Position numbers and translations under genes: made by a program
Notes under the pieces: generated by a model
The model's input: the letters and a program-made list of their open reading frames with translations, nothing else
Told to the model about the DNA's origin: nothing
Databases searched by the model: none
Shown: piece by piece, positions 22,223-35,983 of the stretch
How the letters are laid out: the number at the start of each line of letters is the position of its first letter
Position numbering within the stretch: position 1 is the stretch's first letter
Assembly: GCA_030490835.1 (NCBI GenBank)
Contig: CM059971.1
Location: 127,194,564-127,258,563, forward strand
DNA length: 64,000 nt
Direction: 5' to 3'
DNA from: Annona cherimola
Lineage: Eukaryota > Streptophyta > Magnoliopsida > Magnoliales > Annonaceae

Positions 22223-25200
22223 CTATGACTTGGTTGGGTCTTTAGGGCTTGTACCAGAGTCCAATTTGCAATCAGTCCGCAATGCGGCCAACCATGAATC
22301 GACCTGGACAGTCAAACAATGTGAAATAGTGGAAATGGCCTTCTTTAGATCGATAAACCGGAGTTCGATTCTTCATCAATGATGTGACTTTTCGTGTATG
22401 AAGATTAATAAGATATTGCAAGACTATTCCAATAAGATGGGATGGTGCTGCTTCATTACCATCCTAGGGACAATAAGCCCGATGGTAATCAAATTTCACA
22501 TTGGATCTGCACTCTAGGCGACCTACAGAAAAAGCCCAAACCCATCCTTATGGAGCAGCATAAGTGCAAACCAATTGTGAGCACTCAAATAGACAAATAC
22601 TTTAAATTTTTTGGTACAACTTCCAAGATTCCCATTTGGGATAAAAAGGGAATTGTGCAATCTTTTGTCACTCGCAAGTTGTAAACATTGCGTGTTCATT
22701 TAGGTTTATCACAAACCATTCGTTGAATTTCTTGATCACAAGGTGACCATTCTTGAAATTGTGGGGAGAACGGATGTTAAATTTTTGAAACAACGACCAC
22801 CGCCCAAATGTATAAATTGTTTGCATGGCATGGTGATTTGTGAACGGGAATATGATTTCCAACATAAATGACCCTTACAGTGTGTTTGGTATGGTGAGAA
22901 TGGAATGGTGGGATTGGGGAATGCCAAATGTTGTTGCATGAAATGCTAAATAGAACTTTGTTGTTAACTTGCAGATTTCACCCTACAGATTGCCACTTAA
23001 TCATTCTTCCAACTGAACTAGTAAACGGTCGGAAGTGATGATTTCAAGATATACACTTCAGAAGAGAATATACCTGAATTTCTGAAAGGCTAGAGCATTC
23101 ATAACGTAATCCATGGCGAGTTAAGATATAGAAAGAATATCGCATTTGCTGATCTTCTTGCAGGAAACCAGGCATTGTGCCTACCGCGACAACATCTGAT
23201 AGCAGAGTGGAATCTAAAGGACTCAAGTCTGCACATAAGTTCATTGTCCATAAAATTTGAGTTGAATCAATGGTTCACATGAAGATTGAAGTGCATGGAG
23301 TTAGAAATGCTGCACTAGTGAATAACATGTAAATCACAAAATGAGGTCGGTTATTTATTACTGTTCATATGCCAAGGGCAACTACCTGTAGACTGCGAGT
23401 AGAAGAAAATACATGTCCCATGAAGAACAACAAAGCGTGGAAGCCAATCATCCACATCACTGTCATCAATAGGAGGTTCTCCTGGCAGCGCTGTCCATCT
23501 CTATGAAAAGAAAAATAAAAACAAAATCAAATTTACCATTCAAATGGAAAATACAAGCAATAAACCAAAAACATATATCCAATAAGGTAACCTAGAAAAG
23601 GATAAGAATCATTACATTTCGAATGTACAAGTAGCCAGCAAGCCGAGCAGACCTTAAAATCTCATCAATATTTTCCAACCTGAAAGGATAAAAGAGGACA
23701 GCCTTCAGCAACCACCTTTGGATCAGAAGTGGAAGGAATACTCCTAGATAGAAAAAAACAGCAAGTTGCTTTGAGTTATCCAAGTCTTATCTAGAAGAGA
23801 CCAACCCATGGCTTCTCAAGAAACAGTTGGACTATGTGCTCCACGAGAATCTAATAAACTCATATTGAAGAGCTTAGATGTTATGAATGAACTTGGCCAC
23901 AATGATAAAATTGACAAACACCTTATGAGTGGAAAACTATAAGAATTCAATGTGAAATCATCCCAAATTGCCAGAACTTATCTTATCTTAGAGCAGATGG
24001 ACTTAACATCAAAAAGCTAATTTCAGCACTATTGACAATATTTTCATGCAGTCTCCAAAATGAATGAACTTCTAGATCAAGTGACACATTCTGTGCAAGG
24101 AATAGTAGAATACAATAAAGCTGTAAATGACAGACAAAATGACAAATAACACGCAACTACTCAAAGAATGCATGAAAATCATCAAACAAATAAGATGCTT
24201 CATCACAGCGGACATGAGCTGATTAAATAGTGAAAACAAAAGAAAAGCGGCTAAACGAAAATTTAATATGTTATCAGACAAATAAGACATTTCATCACAG
24301 TGGAGGAGTTGATTAAACAGTGAAAACAAAGGAAAAGTGGCCAAACCAAAATTTCATCCGAGAGGAATCAGAATGATCATCTAAAGCTATTTCACCATCT
24401 TGAACTTGCATAGACAATGTCCAGTCTGAGCATTAGACCATGCGTAGCACATACAGCCATCCAGAAAAAAGTGAAATGATCCAATTATACTCACTGGGCT
24501 CTCAAATGAGCTTCTCTCTCCTCTGCATCGGCAATTTCAGAATGTAGAGATTCTAACTCTGCAGCTGTTAATTCCACCTGTACCAAATCCATTCATTTAA
24601 ATTGTTCCATCTAATGATACTGCAATTGGAAATTGAAGGCATTACAAAACATGATGCATCAAATTAACCTTCTCATCATTGCTGCTAGATCCCCAGGGAA
24701 GACCAGGTAAGTTAAACAAGTTCAGCATAGATGCAGCAGTCATCAATCTCCTTCTGACCAATGAACGAGTATGAGACCTACAACAAAAAAAAAAAAAATA
24801 GAAGTGAAAAAAAAAAAAAAAAAACTGAAACACATGAAGCCAAGAAAAATCTTTGGAAGTACTGCTGACATAGATCATCATAGCACCTCAAAGAACGGTT
24901 ACTCCCTGATGGTGAGCTTCCTGAACTCCCTTTCTGGAGGCAATCCGGAGGCGGAGTGGAAACTTCAAAGTGGTCAGGAAATACATCTATGTTTTGAGGA
25001 CCATCATCCATTAACACGCTTCCTCCCTGGATGTATCATGAGTGGAGTAAAATTATGCAGACAGAAAGAAATCAAATAGAATGGCATGTGTTGACAAAAT
25101 CAACTCTCTGGGAGTTGAACAATCAAATCAATCACAGAGAAATGACAAATGAAATGATGTACCTGCTAATCAAAAAATGAATATAATCATACTTGCCTCC

Positions 25201-26488
25201 AATCACTCTCATTATAGACAAGCCTCCTTGGTATATTAACTGAAGGCACCATATAACTGAATAGCTTCAATTTTAAGTTGCAATGGCTTTGGAAAAAGCA
25301 ATGAAATAATCCATCTACCACTGCAGATCAAATCCAAGCACAACAATAAAGTGAAATTAGGAGAAAATCAGGAAAACAGGGTTGCGTTTGGAAGAAGACA
25401 TGACATATAAAGATAAGAATGGAAACATATATGTGAGCACTATTCACATGATTTTTCAAAATGAAACTTTTATATCATGCCATCTAATGTCAAAACTTAA
25501 AATTATGTGACAATGACTAGGGATTGCCAGGCACAACCAATGAGAATTCGAGTCCGGCCTAACATGGGGTTTGATTAAGCCTATTTAAATACATGGCCTG
25601 GCCATAGGCATAACCAAACTCGTACCCAATAAAGTTTTGGTTTAAATGTTTGCATTACAACATCAATTGTAAAATGAATTTCTAATGACTAATTAGAAAA
25701 TAATCCATCTGTTGAATAGCGACAGCTTCTATTAAAAATTTGATTATTCTCGTTCCTCACAACAATTCTCACAATAGTCCTAATGTTAGGAATTCAATAA
25801 ACAACTAATCTTGCAGTAGAATCAGAATACCCAAAATAGAATTCAACAGAAGAAGAAAAAAATCAGCACCAACGTCTATGACAAGCAAAATTAACACCTG
25901 GAATTTTAGAGACCACACCAAACCCTCGTAGCATAATTCCCACAGAATAAAAGAAAGAATGCACACCACCAAAAAAAGGGTCAAGAAAGTGCACGGATTG
26001 ATAAAGCTCTGCATAACTAAAAACCAACCAGTCTCACGACCAAATGACGAGTCCTGATCAACATCAATTTCCTCGTCTCCGAGAGATCAGGAGCAAAAGT
26101 TCATACGGACTGCGGCAATGTAATAATCAATTTTCACGCATCAAACACAAGCCGCCAATCAATTCATTTCAAGACTAGACAGCTCTAATCATTCAAAACT
26201 TTTCTAATTTGTACGTTACAGATGAGCGGCCGAACTAAAATTACAGAAGATTAGCCCTATAATTTTAACATCAAACCAATAACACCGGGGAAATGGACTA
26301 AGAAGTCGTCAAAAACGTGAATGATTTGCGGGTAAAGAAAGTACAATCTGATAGAAAATTGCCGGGGGTAGAAGCGAAGTACTATTTGATAGAAGATCGC
26401 CCAGGGAGCTACCGGCAACGCAGTCGGAAGAATCAAGTGGGTTTCGAGAAGAGATACGTACCTTGGCTTTTTGGAAGAGCTGACCCAT
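22223..26488 (-). CDS. Small plant PH-domain protein
   Basis: Nine coding exons: 26462-26488, 25193-25264, 25026-24887, 24777-24669, 24577-24495, 23679-23616, 23500-23386, 23228-23074 and 22303-22223. They total 846 nt, 281 aa, in phase throughout. The start is MGQLFQKAK and the end DPTKS. Residues 34-116 are Ser/Pro/Arg-rich (STPPPDCLQKGSSGSSPSGS, RSLVRRRL). Residues 117-150 form an acidic heptad-like coiled coil (VELTAAELESLHSEIADAEE). The PH domain spans about 156-268: AGYLYIRNRWTALPG, WLPRFVVLHGTCIFFYSQS, YSFYILTRHGLRYECSS, and a closing helix VDSWLAALRTDC with the conserved Trp. PH domains bind phosphoinositides or proteins, so membrane recruitment is likely (inference). No catalytic domain, no transmembrane segment. 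I cannot name a characterised ortholog. The second-exon acceptor (25264) was chosen by phase. Confidence 0.88.
22304..23040. other. Last intron of the PH-domain gene
   Basis: Contains a possible short SINE-like piece (GGAGTTCGATTCTTC near 22362) and a segment after 22876 starting GTGTGTTTGGTATGG that resembles a MITE end. No exon. Confidence 0.35.
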
Positions 26489-26540
26489 CTTCTTCTCGCC
26501 TGTTGGATGAGCAGAGACCTCGTTAATTTGACTGTTTGGT

Positions 26541-26550
26541 TATTATATAC
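26541..26550 (-). promoter_or_regulatory. TATA-like box of the PH-domain gene
   Basis: GTATATAATA on the minus strand, about 55 bp upstream of the ATG (26486-26488), giving a leader of some 25-30 nt. Confidence 0.45.
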
Positions 26551-27725
26551 AGGGTTATTTTTAAATATAGTCCCACGATTTAGCCTTAATTCCAAATATA
26601 TCTATTAAGTTTTTAAAATCTCAAATATATCTATTATGTTTGCATTTAATTCCAAAAATACTCATTCTGTAAGCTAAAGTCATTAGAGAATATGTGAAAT
26701 TATCAATATGCCCTTCAAATTTAGGACTAGAAAAATTGAATATTATAACTCACTAATGTCCTAATTATATATGAATTATAAATTTAAAGCACCTTAATTT
26801 TATTTTATTTTTATTCATTTCACGATTTATTATTTTACAATAGGGGTATTTTAGAAAAAATTATCTGACGATTTTTTACCAAATGGACATTTTTAGAATT
26901 AAATGCAAACTTAATGGGTATATTTGAAATTTTGAAAATATAGTAAGCATATTTAGAATTAAAGTCAAAAACATATATACAATCGAGAAACGACAGTAAT
27001 ATTGTAATAAGCGACAGCCTCTGCTGCGTGGAACTATGCACAGCAGTGCCAAAATTCTGTGAACCGCGGACGTAGGATGTACATCTAATTGGCCAATCTT
27101 ATTTAGAGAGGAATATAACATGAAAAAAAAAATGCATCTTTTGCAACATCTGTTTTAATAATGTTAGATTATTGATAGAGATTAAAATTTCGAATTCGTA
27201 GATAAATTCTATTTTCTCATGCTATGTTTGATAATGTTTATTTTGGTAAGATTTTAAGTTAGGGTACGAAATGAGAAAGTAATATTTAGAGTTTGTGTAA
27301 TTAATATGAAATGATATAGGTAAAGTTGGAATAAATAATATGTTAAAAAAGAAAAATAATTTAATTATAAAATTAAAGTTAGAAAAAGAAAATTATTAAA
27401 TAATTAATTCGAAAACGTCATGTCCGTAAATTTTCCATGAAATTCCATAAAATTCCGCGCAAATGCGCTGCCAAACGGCCCCCCGGAGAAACGGGGTGCA
27501 TTGTCTGGCAGAACCAGTAAATATCGGACTAATTACATTGCTGCGTGCATACGCGATGATGCGCTGGCGATGGACGGATTGCGGACAATTGCATTCCGCT
27601 GAGTGGGAGCCGCGAGGGGTGATTTGCATGCTGGTACCTCGCGTTCGCCAAATTTGCACCTTTTGACTTTCACCTTCGAATTTGTGGTAGTTGGCAGACT
27701 TAGGAGGTTTTCAAAAGTGGCCATC
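26551..27725. other. Intergenic, AT-rich with one GC island
   Basis: Mostly AT-rich. Positions 26560-26970 form an inverted repeat around ATTTTTAAAATCTC/TTTGAAATTTTGAAAAT with ATTCTAAATATGCTTA-like arms. Positions 27450-27660 have distinctly higher GC with short open frames on both strands, no protein recognised. Confidence 0.4.
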
Positions 27726-27728
27726 TTA

Positions 27729-27993
27729 GGGGGTGTAAACTTTTTAATCTAAAATTTTTCATTCTCTACAATTTTTCTATTTTTTAATTATTTGTTTACA
27801 TCTTCTTATACAAACCACCCTACTTTTCAATCATTTCTACATAATTACTTATACAACTAACCTATCTATTTTAACTTTATTCTCTTTACTCTTCATCATT
27901 ACCCTATCATATCATATCATTTTCTATCAATTTAACAACTTTTGCACAAAAAAACTTTTCATCCAAAAGTTTTATCACTTACCAAATACACTC
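27729..27993. mobile_element. Tourist-like MITE with TTA duplication
   Basis: 265 bp, ends GGGGGTGTAAAC and CCAAATACACTC, flanked by TTA (27726-27728 and 27994-27996). Contains ACTTTATTCTCTTTAC and CCAAAAGTTTTATCACTTACC. Confidence 0.75.
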
Positions 27994-27996
27994 TTA

Positions 27997-30900
27997 GTTT
28001 CATAGTGATGTAGGTGAGATTAGAGAGAAAATAAACTTTAGCTTTTTTCATCTCTAAATGAGTTTCTTAATTCAATAGTAGATCAGTTTGTACTTGTGAG
28101 GTGAATCTCTAGATTAATTTCGGAAAAACTGAAGAAGATAACAAGAAGATTGGTTAGGAATGGAGCATCTTATGATAAGAAGCCAGTTTGTTGAACTAGA
28201 GATTTCCCATGCATCTTCCTACAACTTCAATTTTTTCAAATGACGCAAAATGCAGAACTTTTAAAATTGGTGGAGATGCCCTAAAAATTTTCAAGAAAAA
28301 AAAAGGACTTTGGGATGAGATATTTTTGAGAAAAATCATAGCTTTGAACAATTTATACTCCTTCAATCTATCTTCTTAGTCTCCATATATTAGGAATAAA
28401 TTCATTTCATTTTAGTGTATATTAGAGAAGATGTAAAAGTACAAAAATATAATGTGAAAACAGTAAATATGATTAAAAAAAAGTGAAAGAGTAATGTGAT
28501 ATGAAAATAATTATGAGTAAAAATAATTAAAAATAAAAAAGATTATGAGTAGAGAAAGTAAAACTAAAGAAAATAAAATAATTTATAAAAACGTGCAAAA
28601 TAATTAAAACATAAAAAATGTTACAACTCGTCCCATATATGGGACGGTCACTACCTGCCCCTCTAAGTTACTGTTCCAACCGATAATCTAAAAATGCCAA
28701 GGTCACGAGAGAATTGTTTTAAATTGTAAGTTTCGTACCACTGGTGGACATGCAAAATGACTTCTTTCTTCTTCGGCATGTCCATACCCTTTTCACCGTT
28801 TATCATAGTTTTTTTCTATCACTGATAATGTATATATATTCTTGATGACAATTGATGCGTGAAAATTAATGGTGGCCAAACAGCTATTTGATAGATTTCA
28901 GATTTTCAGTGATTAAAAAGGAGCGCGTGAAAAAACTGAAAACCAAAAACTCAATGAGTGGAAGGACTGCTCATGTAAATTCTGTAAATTTTTAGGTCTT
29001 CTGTTACAAATAGTAAACTCAGGGGTTTAAATGCACATTCGCCCGAGCCGGGAGGGAGCTGTTCGCACTTTGCATGCATCATTCGCAGGCAACTCTGGCA
29101 ACCACGTATGAAATTACAAATCTGCCACGACGTTGACGTGAGTGCGCTTTACCTGGGAATGTGAATTGTAGTTGGATTTCGAGGCGGTGCGGGGAATGGA
29201 AAAGAATTTATTGTGAAAATTGTGGGAACGGTGTGCTATGACAACTGTAAATTTATAATAAAAAAGGTGGTTATAAAAACATAATTGGAGTAGAGCGGTA
29301 AAATTATAAAAATTGAATCGTTTGATAATTAAATTATTTATGAGATAATATGCAGAAAATAAAAAAAACCATAATTTTTTAATATCAATCATGCTCTTAA
29401 CTAGTTAACCTCCCGCAGCAAAATAAGTTAATAAATAATGATTTGCATCAAATACTATAGTCGGCTAACGGGTAGACTGGAATCTCCTTTCCTCGGCAAA
29501 ATAAGTTTTGAGTCACTTTGTGCTCTAAATTATCAACTAACAATTTCATCATGAATGATTCTCTTAGCTCTGGTTAAGTAAATATCTTGCTTGGCTTATC
29601 TTAGAAAACATATTTACAGTTTTTTTTATTTATTTCTTTATATACTTATTTATTTAAGTGTATTTTAATATATAAACCAAGTTTTACTATTTTCGATATG
29701 TATATATATTTTTAAATATTCATATGTATATATGTATTTAAAATACCTATATCTTTAAAAATCTCAAAAATATATATACATATCCAAAAATGGAAAAATG
29801 TAGTTTATATATTAAATAAACTTAGATAAACAAGTGTACGGAGAAAAAAGGAAATACGAAACATTGTAAATAAGTTTTTAAGGTGAGATACACAAGACAT
29901 CTGCTTAACACAGATTAACAAGATCACTTATCGAGTTTAATATATTAATTTACGATTAGCTGCTAGCAAGGTTTTTAGTGTTGTTTAGGACATGCCGATG
30001 ATGAGAGCATCTCCATGTATAAAGGAAGAATCATTTCATAACACGTGAATCCAATGTATTTTGTATTTAAAACTCTGTCGTTAAATAGCATGCTCTAAGA
30101 ATGCAACAATGTGAAACTTTCTTAGGTGTTTTGAGATAGGAAAAATTTTAGGATAATAAAGTTGGGTGTTGTTGGTATTTGATAAATTTTGTAGTATATA
30201 AATTTTTGAAATAAGAGAAGTGATGTAATGTGATAAAAACAATGATGAATAAATAAGGTGGTCATGGAAAAAAGATTGAAATTAAGTAGTTGTATACAAA
30301 GATGTAAAAAATGATTAAAAAAATGTAGTAATTGTGAAGAGTACAAAATTTTAAATTAAAATATATTTATGTTGACGAATTTGTATATTGCCAAACACAC
30401 ATTTGGTGGAAATTTTTCGAAAACTAGAAGATAATGATGTAATTGATAAGAAAATAATTAGAAATAATAAATTAAAATAAATAGAGTAGTATATAAAAAT
30501 GATCGTAAAGCAAGGTAATTAAAATGAAAGGCAGTGAACAATTTTTTCTTTTTCCCTTTGTTAGACACGCTTAAAATATAAATATGAAAACTTTAAGATT
30601 TATCAATAATTGTCAAACTTACATTGTTTGATTTGAATGGTCAAACATGCACATCTAAAATGCAAAAAATTCAATATAATAAACAATAAAAAATTTAATA
30701 TATCAACAGTTTTATCTTCATAAACATGGATCGTATAAATAAATCAATTTGATTTTTTCATATTTTTATAAATATTCATAACATTAAAAATTATTTTTCT
30801 CATGTCATACAAATAGAAGAAAATTTATTTAAATAATAAAAATTATAAAATATTTATTATATTAAATAAATCAATTTGATGTCTTTTAGAATTCTCAAAA

Positions 30901-32218
30901 TTTCACAATAGACCATTGAATTTTTATTTTTATATTATAAAAGAAAACTATAAAAATATCTTTCAATATAAAAATTTTATTTTAATGATATTTTGCATTA
31001 GAATAATGAATACAAAAATTTAATGATAAAATATTATTAAAATAAAAGAAAATTATCTTTAAAATTTAAAATTATTTATTCTATTATGAATATGTTTCGA
31101 AAATGATAAAACTTTTTATGAAAATTTTCTTGTATAAAAGTCTTCGAAATATAAAAAAATGACTTACATGATAGAGTTAATGATGAGAAATGAATATAAT
31201 GAAGTTAAAATAGAGAAGTTAGATATATGAGTTGTTATATAGAAATGATCAAAAAGTTAGGTAGTTGTTTATGAAAAATGAAAAATAATTTAAAAACACG
31301 ATAATCATAGAAAGTAAAAAGTTTTTGTTGGAAATGATTTCTGCTTAAACAAGCACCCCCATATAAGAAAATATAGGAAAATAAATTAAAATATAAAAAT
31401 TTATGTAGATTGTTCATATGATTATATAAATCATTTTGTGTTTTTTAGATTTTGCAAATGAATTATTCTTAACATCTTTCATAGTTTGCAAAATCTCATC
31501 GTAAATTATTTTCATGGTTTGTAAAAAAATGAAAACATTTCATTTTAACACACATTTGGCACATTACATAGAAAAATTTTGTTTATTTTAAATAATAAAA
31601 ATAAAATTTGAGTTTTTTGCATTTAAACCATGTAAGTTGATTAATGGCAAGTTGGACCTTATTAACATCAAACTCTAAATGCGATAAATGAAAATATTTT
31701 AGGGCTTGAAATGTAAATTTAAAAATCTCGAGACTTGAAATATAAATATGGAAAGTTATAAAGTTTAAAATGCAAATGACCTACTTATTTATTAATTTGT
31801 CCACTTCTACTATAGTATTTTTCAAAATATATCATGTTGAAACAGGGGTTTGATCTTTATTTTCGTATTTTTTAAAAATCTTTTAATGAAACTGTTTATT
31901 TAGATATATTGACATATAAACTCCACAAACATTATGTTTTTTGACCTTATTAAGACCGATTTGAAATGACTAAATCCATTCAAATATACATACAATTTCA
32001 TTTTTCAAGTCACTGGGGTCGACCTTGGAGAGTAGATAGTGGATTCTTTGGGACCACACGAGCATGAATAAAATTATAAAATTTGTATAAACAGTTAAAT
32101 ATTTAATAAAATTTATAGTTTACTAAACGATACCTCATACGAACATTTAACATTAGATGTTAGTTAAATAGAAAATAAAATAAGAATATCAGTTATTTTC
32201 CAAAAATTTGAATATCCG
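27997..32218. other. AT-rich repeat-bearing DNA
   Basis: No gene recognised. Decayed MITE-like segments sit at about 30160-30402 (GTTGGGTGTTGTTGGTATTTG ... GCCAAACACACATTTGG) and 31095-31362. A foldback related to the 58462-58599 hairpin lies at about 29545-29930. Positions 29030-29170 are less AT-rich. Confidence 0.45.
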
Positions 32219-33440
32219 AACTAAATGAAGCTCTAAAGAAAATGAAAATAGAAAAATTCTTAGATCCAAATAATATACCAATTAAGGTATGAAAGTGTAT
32301 GAGAGATGTAGGTGCAACATGGTTAACAAATTTATTTAACATGATTATAAAAACAAAGTTAGTGCCAAGTGAATGAATGAAAAATATTATAATCCCAAAT
32401 TATAAAAATAAGCAAGATATGCAAAATTGTGCAAATTATCATGAAATAAAACTAATGAGTCACACTATAAAATTATAGAAAAGAGTAATTGAACATAGAA
32501 TATGACGAGAAACTAATGTATTTGAAATCAATTTGGTTTTATGTCAGGAACATCAATCTTGAAAATATTTTTCTTACTTAGATAACTATTTAAAAAGTAT
32601 AGGAATAAGAAAAAGAACTTATACATGACTTTTATTGATTTAGAAAAAACATATGATCGAGTACCAAGAAAGTTAATATAGCAAGTGACGAAAAAAAAAG
32701 AATTAATAACAGATACATCGATATTATTTTTAATATATACAAGAGGCTACTACAAATGCAAGGACCATAAGCGGAGATATTAAATTTTTTTGATTAAAAT
32801 AAGTTTTATATCAAGACTTAGCTTTGAGTCATAACCTTTTTACCTTAGTAATAGATGAAATTACTAGACACCTCTAAGAAGAAGTACTTTGGTGCATGTT
32901 ATTTGCAGACGACATTGTTTTAATAGATGAAATCATAGAAAGAGTAAATTTAAAACTGAATTAGTGGGTAGATGCTTTAGAACTAATGGTTTTAGAATTA
33001 GTCGTACACAAACTAAATATATGAAATACAATTTTAATAACAGTGAGTATCTGGATGAGGAACCAATTAAGATTTTAAATCGAATAATAACAAAAGCTAA
33101 TCACTTCCAGTATTTAAGATCAATAGTTCTAGAAAATGAAAAAAGTGAGAAAGATATAATACATAAAATTCAAGTAGGATTGAAGAAATAACGAAATGTG
33201 TCAGGAATTTTATGTGATTGTCGAGTTCTAATCAAATTAAAAAGAAAATTTTATAAAACTGCGATTAGACTTGCTAAACTTTATGAGATAGAATGTTGGA
33301 CAGTAAAAGAACAACATATACAAAAAATGAACATAACGGAAATGAGAATGTTAAGATGGGTGAGTGGTAAAATAAAAAAATATAAAATTAAAAATGAAAT
33401 AATTGAATAAAATCTAAAAGTAAGACCAATTTATGATAAT
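32219..33440 (+). mobile_element. Decayed RTE-type LINE reverse transcriptase
   Basis: Fragments in order: DPNNIPIKV, NLFNMIIKTKLVPSE, CANYHEIKLMSHTIKL, KRVIEHRI, FIDLEKTYDRVPRKLI, CMLFADDIVLIDE (the catalytic F/YADD box) and the 3'-end block ITEMRMLRWVSGK...VRPIYDNG. The order fits plant RTE-like LINEs, whose ORF ends with an AEMRMLRWMSG-type block (from memory). It is broken by many stops and frameshifts. Several stops sit where relatives have Trp. The 5' part, 3' tail and TSD were not found. Confidence 0.88.
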
Positions 33441-34044
33441 GGCTTATGGTGATGATATTAGTTTTACCCAATGTTACGACTGTATTCATTAGTTTATACG
33501 AATGGTAAATACACCCACTTCGTCACGAATTGTGAATATATCCATGTCATTTTATTTTATTTTTTTTGATCGAGTATTTTTTTAGTTTCATTTTGATGCT
33601 TATATAGATTCGATAGTGGCTCAGACGATATGCGATGGAAGCGGGTCTGTGGAGAAGAGAAGGGGAGATTCGTCTGTGGAGGGGGTTTTGTCGAGTGAAA
33701 TGGGAGGCAGGCAAACGGTTTTTTTTTAAAAAAATCTGTTTTTCTTATCTCATATCTTGCAAGGACGAATTTGAAATATGACCAAAAGTTCCATCGCATG
33801 GTCCATATGACTTCCGCCCAATTCGACGGTGCAAGAAGGTGGACGCAAATTTGTGGAACTTAGCCCCGCCATAAGGGATCAACGCTCTTTGATAATTTGT
33901 CTACTTCTAGTATAGTCTTTTTAAAATGTACCGTGTTCAAATAAGGGTTTGATTTTTCTATTTTTCAATTTTTTTTGAAATTTTTTATGAAACTGTTAAT
34001 CAATATAAAAGAAATTATATTGTAGCTGAAAATTTTCATATTTT
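33441..34044. other. Intergenic, unassigned
   Basis: Near-normal GC from about 33620 to 33900 (GAAGCGGGTCTGTGGAG region), no gene recognised. Positions 33930-34010 are a fragment of the foldback family. Confidence 0.35.
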
Positions 34045-34335
34045 GGGTGTGTTTGTTTGGGATATAAACATGTCAGCCAAAACTTTTCAATCTAAAACTT
34101 TTCACTCTCCATAACTACTCTATTTTTTAATTATTTTTTCACATTTTCCTATACAAACTACCATACTTTTCAATCATTTCTACACAACTATCTATACAAC
34201 TAACCTATCTATTTTAACTTTATTCTCTTTACTTCTCATAATTACTCCTATTATATTACATCATTTTCTATCAACGTGACAACTTCTATCTCAAAAACTT
34301 TTCATCAAAAGTTTTACCCCCAACCAAACACACCC
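34045..34335. mobile_element. Tourist-like MITE copy
   Basis: 291 bp, ends GGGTGTGTTTGTTTGG and CCAACCAAACACACCC. Highly similar, in inverse orientation, to the ATX intron copy at 41744-42034. Confidence 0.8.
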
Positions 34336-34821
34336 TTGATAAAAAGTGGTCGTTGTGAATCGTGTGACGAGAAATTATATTGTAACAGTAGTTTCAAAAC
34401 CTATGTATTGAGAAATAAGAGATTACATTAGCCTCGAAAAAAGAAATAAGAGATTACATTGAAAATAGAAAGATATATATACAATTTTAAAACAGTATTT
34501 TCAATATTTAAACAGTCTAAAATATTATTTATATGTGAATAAATAATTGAATAAAATATTATTATTATATTCTAATACATGTACAAACGGATTTAAGTAT
34601 TTTTTATAATTTATACATGAATATATATATTCTTGAGTAAATATGGCTCATGCACATCTTTAATTTGGACGAAATTTGATTTTTTAACTAAATAAATGAT
34701 GTTAAATACAATGAATTGATTGAATTTTTCATTAATAATTTAAATTTTAAAATTTAAAGGAGTTATTGACTGCACTTTTATATAACTCAATTACGTAGAG
34801 GTTAAGTCATATATATATATA

Positions 34822-35211
34822 CACATGAGAAATATTCAAGTGCAGCTTCACTGCACCACAATTACGGTGCAGTTATCTCAAAATAGACTCAGTATGATTA
34901 TAAAATTATACTATACTCCACTCATTGTATTTAGAATTATGTATTTTATTACTATATTAATTTTTCATCCCAATTGGATATGTGTATGGACTCCATCTAA
35001 AAATGATACAAATTTAACGTAATAAAATAGTTTAATGTAAATAATAACTTTAAGTTGTTTTTTCAACATGTAAATCATTTGCTATAAAATTTATATATGA
35101 ATAAATAATTGTATAAAATATCAATACATTTAAGTACATATGAGACTCATTTTAGGCTAAATATACAGTTAATTATGGTACAACTTCACTGCATTGGAAA
35201 GATTCTCTCTC
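34822..35211. mobile_element. Foldback element copy d, bounded by (TA)n
   Basis: Carries GTGCAGCTTCACTGCACCAC at the left and a shortened inverse (CAACTTCACTGCATTGG) at the right. It lies between an AT run at 34809-34821 and a TA run at 35212-35220, like copies a-c at 6875-7998. The middle shares CATTGTATTTAGAATTATG with copy c. Confidence 0.68.
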
Positions 35212-35220
35212 TATATATAT

Positions 35221-35983
35221 TGAAAATCCATCATACTCTCATCTTATTCCATTCGATTGGTAATCCTTTAACAGGCCTAAAAATCACTTTGATCAAATGC
35301 CTATGTGGGCAGCACCTTTAAAAATATATAACAATGTGTGTAAATTTCGAAATTTTATTACTTAAAATCGTGAAATTCCAGCCCATACTTTTTATTCCTG
35401 CCAATAAGGCAATAAGTAGCCTTTGCCGAGTCAGTGGATTATGGGACCACAGGCCCGCCCCCTGTGCTCTACCAGGATGAGTATTGAAGGCAAGTTCAGC
35501 TCGACGGATGTCCCTTGCGCTCTCGAATTTCACAGAGATGTCCTAGTTTCCAATTAGCCGTGGGTCTAATGCTCAAATTGGGCTGAACATCAAATGAGGT
35601 TCAACCAATTCGCAGTACCGATTTCTTCTTTACCTGCTCGTGTTCGCGCGGCGCAGCGTCTGCGCCTTGCTGCCAATTCCTTGAAAATTGAAGAAAGCAG
35701 CACTTCTTCGTTGGACGGCATGGCCCAAACCAAATAGTACCCGATCAGCCACTCCGGGGGCGATTCGTTGCTTTGGCTCGTCCCAGCCACGATACGCGCA
35801 ACCAGCGTTAAAACAATCGCGCCATCTGCATCCGGAGCAAACCAAAGTGACAAAAGATTACTTCCTTTTCAATTCACGGGAGCAATGATTGCTGAATGTT
35901 GATTGATAGCGAGAGTTTCGAGAGGAAGCTGGCAGGGCAGAGCAGCCTGCGCACGCCCAACACCAGAGGTTTTCCAACTTGCT
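35221..35983. other. Downstream flank / possible 3' UTR of the 146-aa gene
   Basis: On the minus strand this follows the stop at 35984-35986. AATAAA signals read at 35391-35396 and 35354-35359. A minus-strand open frame of 87 codons (35590-35853; includes WLIGYYLVWAMPSNEE) sits here with near-normal GC. I do not recognise it, and it may be chance. Confidence 0.4.

Noticed and set aside
22340..22440. A third SINE in the last PH-gene intron
   Set aside because: Only a B-box-like GGAGTTCGATTC. No tail or target duplication found.
35590..35853. 87-aa minus-strand protein
   Set aside because: Open frame in the probable 3' UTR of the 146-aa gene, with no known motif. Kept only as a note.
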